DNA of 64,000 bases from Anoxybacillus pushchinoensis (lineage in GTDB: Bacteria; Bacillota; Bacilli; Bacillales; Anoxybacillaceae): NCBI RefSeq assembly GCF_900111795.1, contig NZ_FOJQ01000001.1, forward strand, positions 61,636-125,635, given 5' to 3'. Shown here one piece after another: positions 8,319-18,470 of the stretch. The first letter of the stretch is position 1. Every line of letters starts with the position of its first letter. The position numbers and the translations under genes are program-made. Under the pieces are notes generated by a model. That model ran no database searches. It saw nothing but the letters and a program-made list of their open reading frames with translations, and was not told the DNA's origin.

Positions 8319-9905
8319 TTATTCTTCTGCAAGCCATGTTCTTAACAGTTTTGCAAATTCTTCTGGTTTTTCTTTTGCAAGCTTTTCAAGCTGCTTGCGG
8401 CGCAACGTTGCTTCTGTTTCGACTTCTTCGTTTACATCTGGAATATGCACTGCCACTTGCTCTTCTTGTAGCGGTAGTTCGTAAATTTCCTCTTTTTTCC
8501 GCTTGCGCAACCATAAAAAGACGAGCAATGCAATGATGAAAGCGAGCAGTCCGCCACCAACAAGGTAAGCCCACGTTGGGATAGCTGTAGCTTGTTCGTC
8601 AAACTGCACTTTTCCGTTAAACGGTTGTACAGAAACGACGACGCGGTTTTGTAAGTCTGCATCGGTCCATTGACCTGCGATCTCTTTATCAACCGATGTA
8701 CGCACGATCGTCCCTAAAATTTTTGTAATGTCGTCAACCGTTTGGGCCGAAAGTGAGTTCGGATCGCTTGGTGTCGGCGGTTCTACCATTACTTGAATAC
8801 CTAAATCTTTTACTTTATAAGGACTTGCAACAATTTCCTTTTTTATTCTATTAACCTCGTTGTTAATTGTTTCCTCGATTCGCTCATAATCACCGTTTGT
8901 CTCGCCATTTGCTCCTTCATACCCTGGCACCTCGTTTTCTCCTACGCCCGCTATACCACCAGGTTGCGCTCCTTTTCCTGAAAACGTCTCAGTAATACGT
9001 TGCACACTCACAGCGATGCCTTCTACATTTTCTTTATCTACTGGCTCAACAAGCTCTTCTTGACGGTTTTCTTGCGTGAAATCTACATCGGCAGTCACGG
9101 ACACGACAACCTTATCTTGTCCGATCATCGTTCCTAACATTTGCTGAACGCGCCGTTGAATGTCACGTTCAATTTGTTGTTTTACTTCATACTGTTCAGT
9201 AAATGTTTTACCCGACGAAAAATTTTCTTTATTTTTTAAGTCAAAGTACTCAAAATATTGATTCATAATGACGATATTTTCAGTAGGAAGGTTCGGCACG
9301 CTTTTGGAAACAAGATGGTATAACGATTGAATTTGCTGTTCATTAAATTTATATCCTGCCTTTGTTTTCAAAACGATAGATGCCGATGCTTCTTCCTGTT
9401 GATCGCCAACAAAGATGGTCGGCTGGGGTAGATTAATCATCACTTTCGCATCTTCTACCCCGTCGATGCTTTTTATTAATCTAGCGAGCTCTGTTTGCAT
9501 CGCCTCAATTTTTAACACGTTAAATTCGTTATCTGTCATCCCGAAACCGGAGTTTTTCCCGAAAAATGAATAATCAATACTACCGCTTTCCGGGATGCCT
9601 TCTGCAGCTAATTGTATTTTTAACGTGTTCACAAGCTGCTCTGGTACTAAAATCGTCGTGCCGTTATCAGCAACTTGTGACTTAATGCCACGTTGATCAA
9701 GCGTCGCTTTAATTTGTCCTGCTTCCTGCGGCGATAAATTGCTGTAGAGAGGAGCGAAATTCGTCCGCGTCGCAAAAAAAGCAGTGAGCGACACGGCGAT
9801 GACTAACAAACCAACGAGTCCGAAAGCCATTATTTTCTGTTGCTTCGTTCTCCCACTCCAAAACAATTTGAATCGTTCTATCGCTTGTTTTAATTGCTCG
9901 TTCAT
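8319..9905 (-). CDS. fliF: Flagellar MS-ring protein FliF
   Basis: FliF forms the membrane MS-ring on which the flagellum is built. The 528-residue product has an N-terminal transmembrane helix (about 26-46, KIMAFGLVGLLVIAVSLTAF) and YscJ-like ring-building domains with PLYSNLSPQEAGQI and ARLIKSIDGVEDAKVMINLP. A variable glycine-rich loop lies around 310-340 and a second transmembrane helix near 440-462. The basic/acidic tail ends EEFAKLLRTWLAEE, the FliG-binding segment. It lies between fliE and fliG. Confidence 0.97.
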   Translation of the reverse strand: MNEQLKQAIERFKLFWSGRTKQQKIMAFGLVGLLVIAVSLTAFFATRTNFAPLYSNLSPQEAGQIKATLDQRGIKSQVADNGTTILVPEQLVNTLKIQLAAEGIPESGSIDYSFFGKNSGFGMTDNEFNVLKIEAMQTELARLIKSIDGVEDAKVMINLPQPTIFVGDQQEEASASIVLKTKAGYKFNEQQIQSLYHLVSKSVPNLPTENIVIMNQYFEYFDLKNKENFSSGKTFTEQYEVKQQIERDIQRRVQQMLGTMIGQDKVVVSVTADVDFTQENRQEELVEPVDKENVEGIAVSVQRITETFSGKGAQPGGIAGVGENEVPGYEGANGETNGDYERIEETINNEVNRIKKEIVASPYKVKDLGIQVMVEPPTPSDPNSLSAQTVDDITKILGTIVRTSVDKEIAGQWTDADLQNRVVVSVQPFNGKVQFDEQATAIPTWAYLVGGGLLAFIIALLVFLWLRKRKKEEIYELPLQEEQVAVHIPDVNEEVETEATLRRKQLEKLAKEKPEEFAKLLRTWLAEE

Positions 9906-9934
9906 ATGCTTCCTCCGCTATCTCATGAGGTCAA

Positions 9935-10228
9935 TTATACTTGCATTCTCATCACTTCTTGATACGCTTCAACGACTTTATTGCGCACTTCAATCGCTAG
10001 TTGAAGCGACACGCTTGCTTTTTGCGAAGCGATCATAACATTGTGTAAATCAACGTTTTCCCCTCTTGCTAACTTCATCGTCAGTTGATCTGATTGAATT
10101 TGCCGCTTGTTCACTTCTTGAATCGCCTCTTTTAAAAATTGCGAAAACGCCCGTTGCGCCTCGGCTGGTTTTATTGTTTGCTGCTGCACAGCTGGTGATA
10201 AAGCTGCACGTTGAATGCGATCAATCAT
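9935..10228 (-). CDS. fliE: Flagellar hook-basal body complex protein FliE
   Basis: FliE is the adaptor that joins the MS-ring to the proximal rod. The 97-residue product has the family features: an N-terminal amphipathic helix, FSQFLKEAIQEVNKRQIQSD in the middle and LHNVMIASQKASVSLQLAIE with VRNKVVEAYQEVMRMQV at the end. It lies 11 bases from flgC and 29 bases before fliF. Length and position match B. subtilis FliE. Confidence 0.94.
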   Translation of the reverse strand: MIDRIQRAALSPAVQQQTIKPAEAQRAFSQFLKEAIQEVNKRQIQSDQLTMKLARGENVDLHNVMIASQKASVSLQLAIEVRNKVVEAYQEVMRMQV

Positions 10229-10239
10229 CGTTTATCCCC

Positions 10240-10677
10240 CTACTTTCCGATTTCTAACGCCTTCATTAACATTCCTTTCGTCGCGTTTAACACCGTCACA
10301 TTCGCTTCATATGAGCGAGTCGCGCTCATTAAATCGACCATTTCTTTTAACGGATCAACATTTGGAAGTTGTACATATCCGTTTTCATCTGCATCAGGAT
10401 GAGATGGGTCATACACAAGTTTGAACGGCGTTTCGTCTTCAATAATTTTCGTCACTTTCACTCCACCTGCCGACCGTTCGTTCATGGCCTGACTTAAAAA
10501 AGAAGAAAACGATTCGTTCGGCTGCATGACAACCATTTTCCGACGATACGGCTGCCATTTTCCGTCTACCATTTTCGCCCGCGTCGTATCGACGTTCGCC
10601 ATGTTGGCTGAAATGACGTCCATGCGCAACCGTTGTGCCGTTAAAGCGGAAGCGGACACATTGAAACTTTGAAACAT
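10240..10677 (-). CDS. flgC: Flagellar basal-body rod protein FlgC
   Basis: FlgC is a proximal rod subunit. The 145-residue product begins MFQSFNVSASALTAQRLRMD, followed by VISANMANVDTTRA, the rod-family D0 motif. It ends with YVQLPNVDPLKEMVDLMSAT and RSYEANVTVLNATKGMLMKA, the conserved C-terminal helix. It starts 3 bases after the flgB stop and precedes fliE. Length is normal. Confidence 0.96.
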   Translation of the reverse strand: MFQSFNVSASALTAQRLRMDVISANMANVDTTRAKMVDGKWQPYRRKMVVMQPNESFSSFLSQAMNERSAGGVKVTKIIEDETPFKLVYDPSHPDADENGYVQLPNVDPLKEMVDLMSATRSYEANVTVLNATKGMLMKALEIGK

Positions 10678-10680
10678 ATA

Positions 10681-11061
10681 TTATTTTCCTCCTTTAATGA
10701 CCGTTTTTAAGGAGTTAAACTTCCCGTTTAACCGCTCGACTAACGCGTTGTAATAAATTTGGTTTTGCGCTAAATCCGACATTTCTCTATCCAAATCGAC
10801 ATTGTTCTTATTATGATTGTAAACGAGATCATTTTTCGTTGTCACGAAAAATTTGTTTGTGCTCCCTTTAAACTCAAAATGGCGCGGATCCGTACGATAC
10901 GCTTGCAAAGCCTGATGAAATTCATTTCGAAACTGAACGTCTTTCGCTTGAAAATTCGGTGTATCGACATTCGCAATGTTGTTTGCGATCACTTTTTGCT
11001 TCAATGATGAGTAATTTAATCCTTGTTCTAATATTTGAAACGTATGTGAAAACAATTTCAC
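10681..11061 (-). CDS. flgB: Flagellar basal-body rod protein FlgB
   Basis: FlgB is a proximal rod subunit and the first gene of the fla/che operon. The start chosen is GTG 11061-11059, placed 8 bases after AAGGAGGAAT; a longer upstream frame lacks any ribosome site. The protein reads MKLFSHTFQILEQGLNYSSL, then VIANNIANVDTPNFQAKDVQ, the rod D0 motif, and ends with NALVERLNGKFNSLKTVIKG. It is about 126 residues. A sigma-A-type promoter and the codY terminator lie directly upstream. Confidence 0.95.
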   Translation of the reverse strand: MKLFSHTFQILEQGLNYSSLKQKVIANNIANVDTPNFQAKDVQFRNEFHQALQAYRTDPRHFEFKGSTNKFFVTTKNDLVYNHNKNNVDLDREMSDLAQNQIYYNALVERLNGKFNSLKTVIKGGK

Positions 11062-11137
11062 GACATATTCCTCCTTGTAAAGACACCGTTCGATACCTTT
11101 ATTGTAAAAAATTATTTCCAATATGTACATAGGGAAC

Positions 11138-11166
11138 ATTGTACTATTTTTCACATACTTTAACAA
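11138..11166 (-). promoter_or_regulatory. Sigma-A-type promoter of the fla/che operon
   Basis: On the minus strand TTGTTA (11166-11161) and TACAAT (11143-11138) are separated by 17 bases, 77 bases upstream of the flgB GTG. Spacing is ideal, and the -10 box differs from TATAAT at one base. In B. subtilis this operon has a sigma-A promoter repressed by CodY and a sigma-D promoter. I could not identify a convincing sigma-D box or a clear CodY box here. Confidence 0.6.
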
Positions 11167-11198
11167 ACAAAAGAGGCATCTTTGCGAGAAAGATGCCT
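11165..11198 (-). terminator. Intrinsic terminator after codY
   Basis: AGGCATCTTT (11174-11183) and AAAGATGCCT (11189-11198) form a perfect 10-bp stem with a 5-base loop. On the minus strand the stem is followed by CTCTTTTGTTTG, a T-rich tail. It sits 31 bases after the codY stop and just upstream of the flgB promoter, so it separates the hslVU-codY unit from the flagellar operon. Confidence 0.8.
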
Positions 11199-11229
11199 GC
11201 TTTATTTAAAGATTAAGAAGCTTTTCTTA

Positions 11230-12009
11230 TTAATGATGTTTTAATTTTTCAAGCTCTGTTAAAAACTTATCGTTTAACACTTTAATGTACGTTCCTTTCA
11301 TCCCGAGGGAACGAGATTCAATCACTCCAGCGCTTTCTAGTTTGCGCAATGCATTAACAATAACCGAACGCGTAATGCCAACTCGATCGGCAATTTTACT
11401 TGCAACAAGCAAACCTTCTGTCCCATTTAATTCTTCAAAAATATGTTCAATTGCTTCTAATTCACTATATGAAAGCGAGCTAATCGCCATTTGAACGACC
11501 GCTTTGCTGCGCGCTTCCTCTTCAATTTCTTCCGCTTTTTCACGCAAAATTTCCATTCCGACAACCGTTGCACCGTATTCAGCTAAAATTAAGTCATCAT
11601 CGTGAAATTCTTTATCTAAACGGGATAAAATAAGCGTTCCTAAACGCTCGCCCCCACCAATAATCGGGACGATCGTCGTTAGCCCGTTTTTAAATAAATC
11701 TTTATTTTCCACCGGAAACGCCGTATACTCACTATCAATATCAAGGTTTGGTGATGTTTCTGTAATGTTAAATAAATTTTTTGTATATTCTTCTGGGAAT
11801 TGACGGTCAGCCAACATTTTTTTCATTCGCTCGTTTTCAATCGTTTGTTTAATCGCAAATCCGAGTAATTTGCCCCGACGACTAACAACGAAAACGTTTG
11901 CTTCGATTACTTCGCAAAGCGTCTCTGCCATTTCTTTAAAGTTTACTGGTTTTCCAGCCGCATTTTGCAGCATCGCATTAATTTTTCTCGTTTTTTCAAG
12001 TAAATTCAT
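11230..12009 (-). CDS. codY: GTP-sensing global transcriptional repressor CodY
   Basis: CodY represses stationary-phase, amino acid uptake and motility genes when GTP and branched-chain amino acids are high. The 259 residues match the family length exactly. The N-terminal GAF domain ([20 protein letters not shown] start) binds isoleucine and valine. The C-terminal winged helix-turn-helix includes [20 protein letters not shown] and [20 protein letters not shown]. It is the last gene of the xerC-hslV-hslU-codY group, as in B. subtilis. Confidence 0.98.
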   Translation of the reverse strand: MNLLEKTRKINAMLQNAAGKPVNFKEMAETLCEVIEANVFVVSRRGKLLGFAIKQTIENERMKKMLADRQFPEEYTKNLFNITETSPNLDIDSEYTAFPVENKDLFKNGLTTIVPIIGGGERLGTLILSRLDKEFHDDDLILAEYGATVVGMEILREKAEEIEEEARSKAVVQMAISSLSYSELEAIEHIFEELNGTEGLLVASKIADRVGITRSVIVNALRKLESAGVIESRSLGMKGTYIKVLNDKFLTELEKLKHH

Positions 12010-12021
12010 CTCGCATCCTCC

Positions 12022-13401
12022 TTATAAAATAAACTGACTTAAATCTTTGTTTCGCACAATATTTCCGAGTTTTTTCTCCACATACTGCGGGGTGATAACA
12101 ATTTTTTCAAGATGCACATCTGGTGCTTCGTACAATAAATCTTCTAACAACTTTTCCATAATCGTATGAAGGCGGCGTGCGCCAATGTTATCTGTTTGTT
12201 GATTCACTTCAAACGCCACTTCCGCAATTTTACGAATAGCATCGTCAGAAAATTCAAGTTGTATACCTTCTGTCGCAAGTAAAGCGACATATTGTTTTAA
12301 CAGCGCATTGTTTGGTTCTACTAATATTTTTACGAAATCATCTACCGTCAGCTTCGTCAGCTCGACGCGAATCGGAAAACGCCCTTGCAGTTCCGGAATT
12401 AAATCGGACGGTTTCGCCATGTGGAATGCGCCGGCCGCAATAAACAAAATATAGTCCGTTTTCACTGGCCCGTATTTCGTCATAACGGTTGACCCTTCCA
12501 CAATCGGCAAAATGTCGCGCTGCACCCCTTCACGCGAAACGTCAGCCGATGAGCCAGTCTGTCCTTTTCGCGCAATTTTATCGATTTCATCAATAAAAAT
12601 AATACCTGACTGTTCAGCTAACCGAATAGCTTCTTGCGTCACTTCGTCCATGTCGATCAGCTTTTGCGCTTCTTCGTTCACGAGTACATGGCGCGCTTCT
12701 TTCACTTTTAATTTTCGTTTTTTTCGTTTTTTCGGCATAAAGCTACTTAACATATCTTGCATATTGACGCCCATTTGCTCGATGCCAGCACCTTGAAATA
12801 AGTCAAACATAAGCGGTTGTTGTTCTTCTACTTCAATCGTCACAAACTCATCTTCTAGCTCTCCGTTTGCAAGCTTCCAAGCAATTTGTCGCCGTTTTTC
12901 AACAATGTGTTGCTCATCGCTTTCTGTCTCCGGCTGCTCTTGTGCGCCGCCAAACAAAAGTTCGAACGGATTTTTCATCGGCTGCTTCGCTTTTCCAGGC
13001 ACGAGCAATTCAACAAGACGCTTATTCGCCAACTCTTGCGCGCGATCTTTTACTTCGTTCATTTTTCTCTCTTTGACAATGCGTACGGACGTTTCGACGA
13101 GATCGCGTACCATCGATTCGACATCTCGACCGACATACCCGACTTCAGTAAATTTCGTCGCCTCTACTTTTACGAACGGAGCGCCAACAAGTTTCGCTAA
13201 CCGTCGTGCAATTTCCGTTTTTCCTACGCCTGTCGGTCCAATCATTAAAATGTTTTTCGGCACGACTTCATCGCGCAACTTCTCGTCTAATAAGCTGCGA
13301 CGATAACGATTTCTTAACGCGATCGCCACCGCCTTTTTCGCTTCATGCTGACCGACGATAAACTGATCAAGCTTTTCAACAATTTGTTTTGGCGTTAACA
13401 T
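12022..13401 (-). CDS. hslU: HslU (ClpY) ATPase subunit of the HslVU protease
   Basis: This AAA+ unfoldase feeds substrates into the HslV peptidase. Walker A is GPTGVGKTE at about residues 54-62. The Walker B motif [11 protein letters not shown] lies near residue 270, and the I-domain insertion lies between them. The C-terminus ends KDLSQFIL; the last residues of HslU family proteins insert into HslV to activate it. It is 459 residues. It starts 12 bases after the hslV stop and precedes codY by 12 bases. Confidence 0.97.
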   Translation of the reverse strand: MLTPKQIVEKLDQFIVGQHEAKKAVAIALRNRYRRSLLDEKLRDEVVPKNILMIGPTGVGKTEIARRLAKLVGAPFVKVEATKFTEVGYVGRDVESMVRDLVETSVRIVKERKMNEVKDRAQELANKRLVELLVPGKAKQPMKNPFELLFGGAQEQPETESDEQHIVEKRRQIAWKLANGELEDEFVTIEVEEQQPLMFDLFQGAGIEQMGVNMQDMLSSFMPKKRKKRKLKVKEARHVLVNEEAQKLIDMDEVTQEAIRLAEQSGIIFIDEIDKIARKGQTGSSADVSREGVQRDILPIVEGSTVMTKYGPVKTDYILFIAAGAFHMAKPSDLIPELQGRFPIRVELTKLTVDDFVKILVEPNNALLKQYVALLATEGIQLEFSDDAIRKIAEVAFEVNQQTDNIGARRLHTIMEKLLEDLLYEAPDVHLEKIVITPQYVEKKLGNIVRNKDLSQFIL

Positions 13402-13413
13402 GCCACTCCCCCC

Positions 13414-13956
13414 TTACAGCTCTTCGACAATAATGCAATCGTTTGTGTACACGCAAATATCACTCGCTACTTTTAATGCCGCTTCCGCAATTTGCTTCGC
13501 TGTTAAATGCTCACCCGCATACGCCTTTAACGCTCTCCCTGCCGCTAGCGCATAGTTGCCCCCTGAGCCGATCGCTAATATACCATCATCCGGTTCGATC
13601 ACTTCTCCCGTTCCGGAAATGAGGAGTAAATGGGTGTCGTCCATGACGATTAACATCGCCTCTAACCGACGCAACACTTTATCGCTCCGCCATTCTTTCG
13701 CTAGCTCAACTGCAGCGCGCTGTAAATTTCCGTTGTATTCTTCTAGCTTTCCTTCAAACATTTCAAACAACGTGAACGCATCGGCTACCGCTCCCGCAAA
13801 GCCAGCTAACACTTTGCCATGAAAAAGTTTACGAATTTTTCGTGCGGTATGTTTCATCACGACAGCATTGCCGAACGTTACTTGACCATCACCTGCCATC
13901 GCCCCTTTTCCTTGGTGGCGAATCGCAAAAATCGTCGTCGCATGAAATTGGCTCAT
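13414..13956 (-). CDS. hslV: HslV (ClpQ/CodW) peptidase subunit
   Basis: HslV is the proteasome-like peptidase partner of HslU. The start is the ATG at 13956 behind AAGGAGGATG; an in-frame ATG two codons earlier lies inside the ribosome site. The N-terminus is [20 protein letters not shown]. In B. subtilis the orthologue was reported to act as an N-terminal serine peptidase, and here too serine follows Met, with the E. coli-like Thr-Thr five residues later. GDGQVTFG and [15 protein letters not shown] are family signatures. The product is 180 residues. Confidence 0.95.
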   Translation of the reverse strand: MSQFHATTIFAIRHQGKGAMAGDGQVTFGNAVVMKHTARKIRKLFHGKVLAGFAGAVADAFTLFEMFEGKLEEYNGNLQRAAVELAKEWRSDKVLRRLEAMLIVMDDTHLLLISGTGEVIEPDDGILAIGSGGNYALAAGRALKAYAGEHLTAKQIAEAALKVASDICVYTNDCIIVEEL

Positions 13957-13976
13957 AAACATCCTCCTTATTTTCG

Positions 13977-14879
13977 TTATGCGCGTGGGTGGGAATGTAA
14001 ATAAATGTGGCGCAAATGATCTTTCGTTACATGTGTATACACTTGCGTCGATGAAAGATGCGCATGCCCTAACAATTCTTGTACAGAACGTAAATCAGCA
14101 CCTTCGTTTAACAAATGGGTCGCAAATGTATGCCGAAACATATGGGGGCTTACTTTTAGCGAAAGAGCAGCGCGTTCGACGATGTCGTTTAAAATATGAC
14201 GCACCCCTCTTGGCGTTAACGCGCCACCGCGCGCATTTAAAAAAAGCACATCCGTCGGCGCTTTTGCTTTACTTATCAGTTGCTGACGTCCGTCCTGTAT
14301 ATATCGTTCAAGCGCTTCTTTGGCGTACGTACCGAACGGGACATATCGCTGTTTATTTCCCTTTCCGTAAATTAAAATGGTACATACCGAAAAATCAATG
14401 TGTGATAAGCGAATGTTACAACATTCACTTACCCGTACACCCGTTGCGTACAACAGCTCGATAATGGCTTGGTTTCGTTGACCGATCGCTGTATTTAAAT
14501 CATTGACAGCAAACAGCTGTTCTAATTCGTCTTGGTACAAAAAATGTGGAATTTTCTGTTCTTTCTTCGGCAACGAAGCAAGGGCAAACGGATTTTCAAA
14601 AACGATTTTTTCACGCACTAAAAATTTATAAAAACTGCGCAAACTCGACATTTTTCGGGCAATCGAACGGCTAGATTGCTTCCGCTTATGAAGCTCCGTT
14701 AAAAACAGGCGAACGTCGCTGTAAGAGACGTCTTGCAATCGTTTGACTTGTTCGCGCTCCATAAATTCAAAAAATTCGCCAATATCATGCTTATAACAAG
14801 CAATTGTATATTCTGAATAATTTTTTTCTATTTGTAAATATTCAATAAACAAATGTAACGTAAAATTCACATTTTCCAT
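13977..14879 (-). CDS. xerC: Tyrosine recombinase XerC (CodV)
   Basis: XerC and XerD resolve chromosome dimers at dif. The 300-residue product has the N-terminal SAM-like DNA-binding domain. The catalytic domain shows Arg in ATGVRVSE, Lys in IYGKGNKQR, His-x-x-Arg in [14 protein letters not shown], His in [10 protein letters not shown] and the nucleophile Tyr in VYTHV. All catalytic residues are present. It is the first of xerC-hslV-hslU-codY (codV-clpQ-clpY-codY in B. subtilis). The start follows GAGGTGATCGG. A 15-bp stem-loop lies between trmFO and this gene. Confidence 0.95.
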   Translation of the reverse strand: MENVNFTLHLFIEYLQIEKNYSEYTIACYKHDIGEFFEFMEREQVKRLQDVSYSDVRLFLTELHKRKQSSRSIARKMSSLRSFYKFLVREKIVFENPFALASLPKKEQKIPHFLYQDELEQLFAVNDLNTAIGQRNQAIIELLYATGVRVSECCNIRLSHIDFSVCTILIYGKGNKQRYVPFGTYAKEALERYIQDGRQQLISKAKAPTDVLFLNARGGALTPRGVRHILNDIVERAALSLKVSPHMFRHTFATHLLNEGADLRSVQELLGHAHLSSTQVYTHVTKDHLRHIYLHSHPRA

Positions 14880-14891
14880 CCGATCACCTCA

Positions 14892-14930
14892 CAAGAGCTA
14901 CTAAATAGTATCATAATTTAGCAGCTCTTG
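14892..14930 (-). other. Long imperfect stem-loop between trmFO and xerC
   Basis: CAAGAGCTACTAAAT (14892-14906) and ATTTAGCAGCTCTTG (14916-14930) pair over 15 positions with a single mismatch around a 9-base loop. On the minus strand the stem is followed directly by TGAGGTGATCGG, the xerC ribosome site, and not by a T-run. So it is not a standard intrinsic terminator. It could be a weak terminator, an RNA-stability element or a translation-control structure; the sequence does not decide. Confidence 0.55.
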
Positions 14931-14939
14931 CAATGAATT

Positions 14940-16244
14940 TCACAACTTTTTTAAAAAATTCTGAATTGTTTCTAACGCCCGTTCTGCATACCGTTCATTT
15001 TTTTTCTTTTTATCTTTAATCGGCTCATCAAGCGGGGCAAATAAGCCGAAATTGGCATTCATCGGCTGAAAATGTTTTGGGTTCGCTGACGTAATGTAAT
15101 GCGCCATGCTGCCGATTGCTGTTTCCTGTGGAAATACGACAAGTTCTTTTCCGAGCACGTAATGTGCGGCGTTGATCCCCGCCACAAGTCCTGAGGCTGC
15201 TGACTCAACATATCCTTCAACACCGGTCATTTGTCCTGCGAAAAATAAGTCTTCTCTCTCTTTATATTGATACGTCGGCTTTAGCAACTTTGGAGAGTTC
15301 AAAAACGTATTGCGATGCATGACACCGTATCGTACAATTTCTGCTTGTTCAAGCCCCGGAATGAGACGAATGACTTCTTTTTGCGCTCCCCATTTTAAAT
15401 GCGTTTGGAAACCGACAATGTTGTATAACGTCCCTGCCGCATCGTCTTGACGAAGTTGTACAACAGCATAAGGACGTTTCCCTGTACGTGGGTCTTCTAA
15501 ACCGACGGGCTTCATCGGACCAAACAGCAACGTCTTTTTCCCGCGTCGTGCCATAACTTCAATTGGCATGCATCCTTCAAAATAAATTTCTTTTTCAAAT
15601 TCTTTTAAAGGAACTGTTTCAGCAGAAATGAGCGCATCATAAAATCGCTCGAACTGCTCTTCTGTCATCGGGCAGTTAATGTACGCCGCTTCCCCTTTAT
15701 CATAGCGAGATTTCACATACACTTTCTCCATGTTAATGCTTTCTTTTTCAATAATCGGTGCTGCCGCATCGTAAAAGTATAAATATTGTTCCCCTGTCAA
15801 CGCTTGAAGTTGTTCTGAAAGCGACTGCGATGTTAGCGGGCCGGTCGCAATGATGGTCGGACCGGCTGGAATCGCTGTTACTTCTTCACGAATGACCGTA
15901 ACGTTCGGATGATTCGTAACCATTTCCGTCACTCTTGCCGCAAATTCGTGACGATCGACAGCTAAAGCACCGCCGGCTGGCACTGCACAAGCATCTGCTG
16001 CTTTTATAATAACGGAGTCTAAACGACGCATTTCTTCTTTTAACACACCGACCGCATTCGTTAATGTGTTCGCACGAAGAGAATTGCTACATACAAGTTC
16101 TGCAAATTTGTCGGTATGATGCGCGGGGGTTTGTTTAACCGGACGCATTTCGTACAATCGAACACGAATGCCGCGCTTCGCTAGCTGCCACGCCGCTTCA
16201 CTTCCTGCTAGTCCTGCTCCGATAACTGTTACTTCCATATACAT
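14940..16244 (-). CDS. trmFO: Folate-dependent tRNA uridine-54 C5-methyltransferase TrmFO (Gid)
   Basis: TrmFO uses methylene-tetrahydrofolate and FADH2 to make ribothymidine 54 in the tRNA T-loop. The 434 residues begin with the FAD-binding motif [39 protein letters not shown], with its catalytic-site Cys, and [20 protein letters not shown] are diagnostic. It lies between topA and xerC, as in B. subtilis. A second in-frame ATG two codons later could also be the start; GAGGAGGG precedes both. Confidence 0.96.
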   Translation of the reverse strand: MYMEVTVIGAGLAGSEAAWQLAKRGIRVRLYEMRPVKQTPAHHTDKFAELVCSNSLRANTLTNAVGVLKEEMRRLDSVIIKAADACAVPAGGALAVDRHEFAARVTEMVTNHPNVTVIREEVTAIPAGPTIIATGPLTSQSLSEQLQALTGEQYLYFYDAAAPIIEKESINMEKVYVKSRYDKGEAAYINCPMTEEQFERFYDALISAETVPLKEFEKEIYFEGCMPIEVMARRGKKTLLFGPMKPVGLEDPRTGKRPYAVVQLRQDDAAGTLYNIVGFQTHLKWGAQKEVIRLIPGLEQAEIVRYGVMHRNTFLNSPKLLKPTYQYKEREDLFFAGQMTGVEGYVESAASGLVAGINAAHYVLGKELVVFPQETAIGSMAHYITSANPKHFQPMNANFGLFAPLDEPIKDKKKKNERYAERALETIQNFLKKL

Positions 16245-16264
16245 ATTCCCTCCTCGATAAAATG

Positions 16265-16285
16265 GGTGAGGGTATTCGCCTCACC
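16265..16285 (-). other. GC-rich hairpin between topA and trmFO
   Basis: GGTGAGG (16265-16271) and CCTCACC (16279-16285) form a perfect 7-bp stem directly after the topA stop codon. On the minus strand the following bases are CATTTTATC, too T-poor for a strong terminator. It may reduce readthrough or protect the topA mRNA end. Confidence 0.5.
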
Positions 16286-18355
16286 TTACTGTTGTTCGTG
16301 ATATTCGCACTGCGTACATTGAATGTGCATACTCTTTTTCCCTTTTTTCTCAACAAGCATGCCACCGCACTTCGGGCACGGGCGATTGATCGGTTTATCC
16401 CATGACACGAAATCGCACGCTGGAAAACGATCACAACCGTAAAACATACGCTTCTTTTTACTTTTTCGTTCAACGATGTTCCCTTCATGACAACGTGGGC
16501 ATTTCACGCCAATATCTTTGACGATCGCTTTTGTATTTCGACATTGTGGAAAATTGGAGCAAGCGATAAACTTCCCGAAGCGCCCCATTTTGTACACCAT
16601 CGGGCTTCCACATACTTCGCAATCGACATCTGCTGATTCATCAGCTATTTCAACTTTTTCCATTTCAACTTCCGCAATTTTTAACCGTTTTTCAAACTCG
16701 CGATAAAACTCATCAATGATGCGTACCCATTCGACTTTTCCATCTTCAATGTCATCTAAATTTTTTTCCATTTTCGCTGTAAATTCAACGTCTAAAATTT
16801 CCGGGAAAAATTGCATCATTAAATCTAGTACAATTTCACCAAGCTCTGTTGGAACGAAACGTTTGTTTTCGAGCGTGACGTAATTTCGTTTTTGAATCGT
16901 ATCAAGCGTTGGAGCGTACGTCGATGGGCGACCGATGCCGAGCTCTTCCAACGTTTTTACGAGCCGAGCTTCCGTGTAACGTGGTGGAGGCTGCGTGAAA
17001 TGTTGCTTTCCTTCAATATCTTTACTAAATACGCGCTCTCCTTCAACAAAGTCTGGCAGCAACCGTTGTTGCTCATCTTTCGGATCGTCCGTTCCTTCCA
17101 CATACACTTTCATAAAACCTGGAAACTTAACCGTCGAACCGGTCGCACGGAAGATGACAGTTCCGTTTGATAGTTCCACTGCTACTGTGTCGAGCACAGC
17201 TGGCGTCATTTGGCTTGCGATAAAGCGCTCCCAAATGAGTTTGTACAGCTGATATTGATCGCGCGTCACGTACGGTTTAATCACTTTTGGATGGCGCCAG
17301 ACGGACGTTGGACGAATCGCTTCGTGCGCATCTTGGGCGTTCGTTTTTTGTTTTTCTTTTCTTTTTTCTGTCGCTACATATGATGTGCCGAACGTCTGTT
17401 CAATATACTGAATCGCCTCTTGTTGAGCGCTTTCGGATACGCGCGTCGAGTCTGTACGCATATATGTAATTAAACCGACCGTCCCTTCACTTCCAAGGTC
17501 GATCCCTTCGTATAGCTGTTGGGCAACCATCATCGTTTTTTTCGTGCGGAAGTTTAATTTCCGCGCTGCCTCTTGTTGCAATGACGATGTAATAAACGGT
17601 GCAACAGGATTGCGTTTTCGCTCTTTTTTCGTTACCGATGTGACGACAAATTCGTTTCCTTGAATATGGCTTAATACATGTTGCACATCTTGCTCCGTTT
17701 TTACGTCGAACGTTTCACCGTTCAAGCGATAAAATTGCGCCTCAAATACATCATTGTCTTTTACAAACGTTCCTTGAATCGTCCAATACTCTTCTGGTTG
17801 GAATGATTGAATTTCTTTTTCCCGATCGATAATTAAGCGAAGCGCAACAGATTGCACGCGTCCTGCGCTTAACCCTTTTTTTACTTTTTTCCAAAGCAAC
17901 GGGCTAATGTTGTAGCCGACGAGACGATCGAGCACACGCCGCGCTTGCTGGGCATGAACTAAATGCATATTGATGGCACGCGGATGTTCAAATGACTGTT
18001 TAATCGCATCTTTCGTAATTTCGTTAAATACGACGCGACATGGTGAATCAATGTTTAAATCAAGGAGATGGGCTAGATGCCAAGCAATCGCTTCCCCTTC
18101 GCGATCCGGGTCGGCTGCAAGAAATACTTTTTTTGCTTTTTTCGCCGCTGTTTTCAATTCTTTAATAACCGAGCCTTTTCCGCGAATCGTAATATACTTC
18201 GGTTCATAATCATTTTGTATGTCAACGCCCATTTGACTTTTTGGCAAATCGCGCACGTGGCCCATTGATGCTTTTACTTTATACTTTTTTCCTAAATATC
18301 TTTCAATCGTTTTCGCCTTGGCTGGCGACTCTACAATGACTAAGTAGTCTGACAT
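16286..18355 (-). CDS. topA: DNA topoisomerase I
   Basis: TopA is a type IA topoisomerase that relaxes negative supercoils. The 689-residue product has an N-terminal Toprim domain ([20 protein letters not shown], then [13 protein letters not shown]). The catalytic tyrosine is in [14 protein letters not shown] near residue 300. Three C-terminal four-cysteine zinc modules begin [18 protein letters not shown] and PCPKCGGM. Length matches B. subtilis TopA. It has its own promoter at 18403-18432. Confidence 0.98.
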   Translation of the reverse strand: MSDYLVIVESPAKAKTIERYLGKKYKVKASMGHVRDLPKSQMGVDIQNDYEPKYITIRGKGSVIKELKTAAKKAKKVFLAADPDREGEAIAWHLAHLLDLNIDSPCRVVFNEITKDAIKQSFEHPRAINMHLVHAQQARRVLDRLVGYNISPLLWKKVKKGLSAGRVQSVALRLIIDREKEIQSFQPEEYWTIQGTFVKDNDVFEAQFYRLNGETFDVKTEQDVQHVLSHIQGNEFVVTSVTKKERKRNPVAPFITSSLQQEAARKLNFRTKKTMMVAQQLYEGIDLGSEGTVGLITYMRTDSTRVSESAQQEAIQYIEQTFGTSYVATEKRKEKQKTNAQDAHEAIRPTSVWRHPKVIKPYVTRDQYQLYKLIWERFIASQMTPAVLDTVAVELSNGTVIFRATGSTVKFPGFMKVYVEGTDDPKDEQQRLLPDFVEGERVFSKDIEGKQHFTQPPPRYTEARLVKTLEELGIGRPSTYAPTLDTIQKRNYVTLENKRFVPTELGEIVLDLMMQFFPEILDVEFTAKMEKNLDDIEDGKVEWVRIIDEFYREFEKRLKIAEVEMEKVEIADESADVDCEVCGSPMVYKMGRFGKFIACSNFPQCRNTKAIVKDIGVKCPRCHEGNIVERKSKKKRMFYGCDRFPACDFVSWDKPINRPCPKCGGMLVEKKGKKSMHIQCTQCEYHEQQ

Positions 18356-18402
18356 TATTTTGTCCTCCCTTAAGAGGTAATTCGTAAAGTAAAATCCTCA
18401 TT

Positions 18403-18432
18403 ATTATTAATGATGATTCGTTCATTTGTCAA
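18403..18432 (-). promoter_or_regulatory. Sigma-A-type promoter upstream of topA
   Basis: The minus strand has a perfect TTGACA (18432-18427), 18 bases and then AATAAT (18408-18403), 48 bases upstream of the topA start. The -10 box differs from consensus at one position. It is the best candidate in the 115-base dprA-topA gap. Confidence 0.55.
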
Positions 18433-18470
18433 ACATCATTTTTCGATTTTCTCTTTCATTCATGTAACAT

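Noticed and set aside
12905..13306. 133-codon plus-strand frame inside hslU
   Set aside because: Antisense to the hslU Walker A region, serine/arginine-rich composition typical of a shadow frame, no ribosome site.
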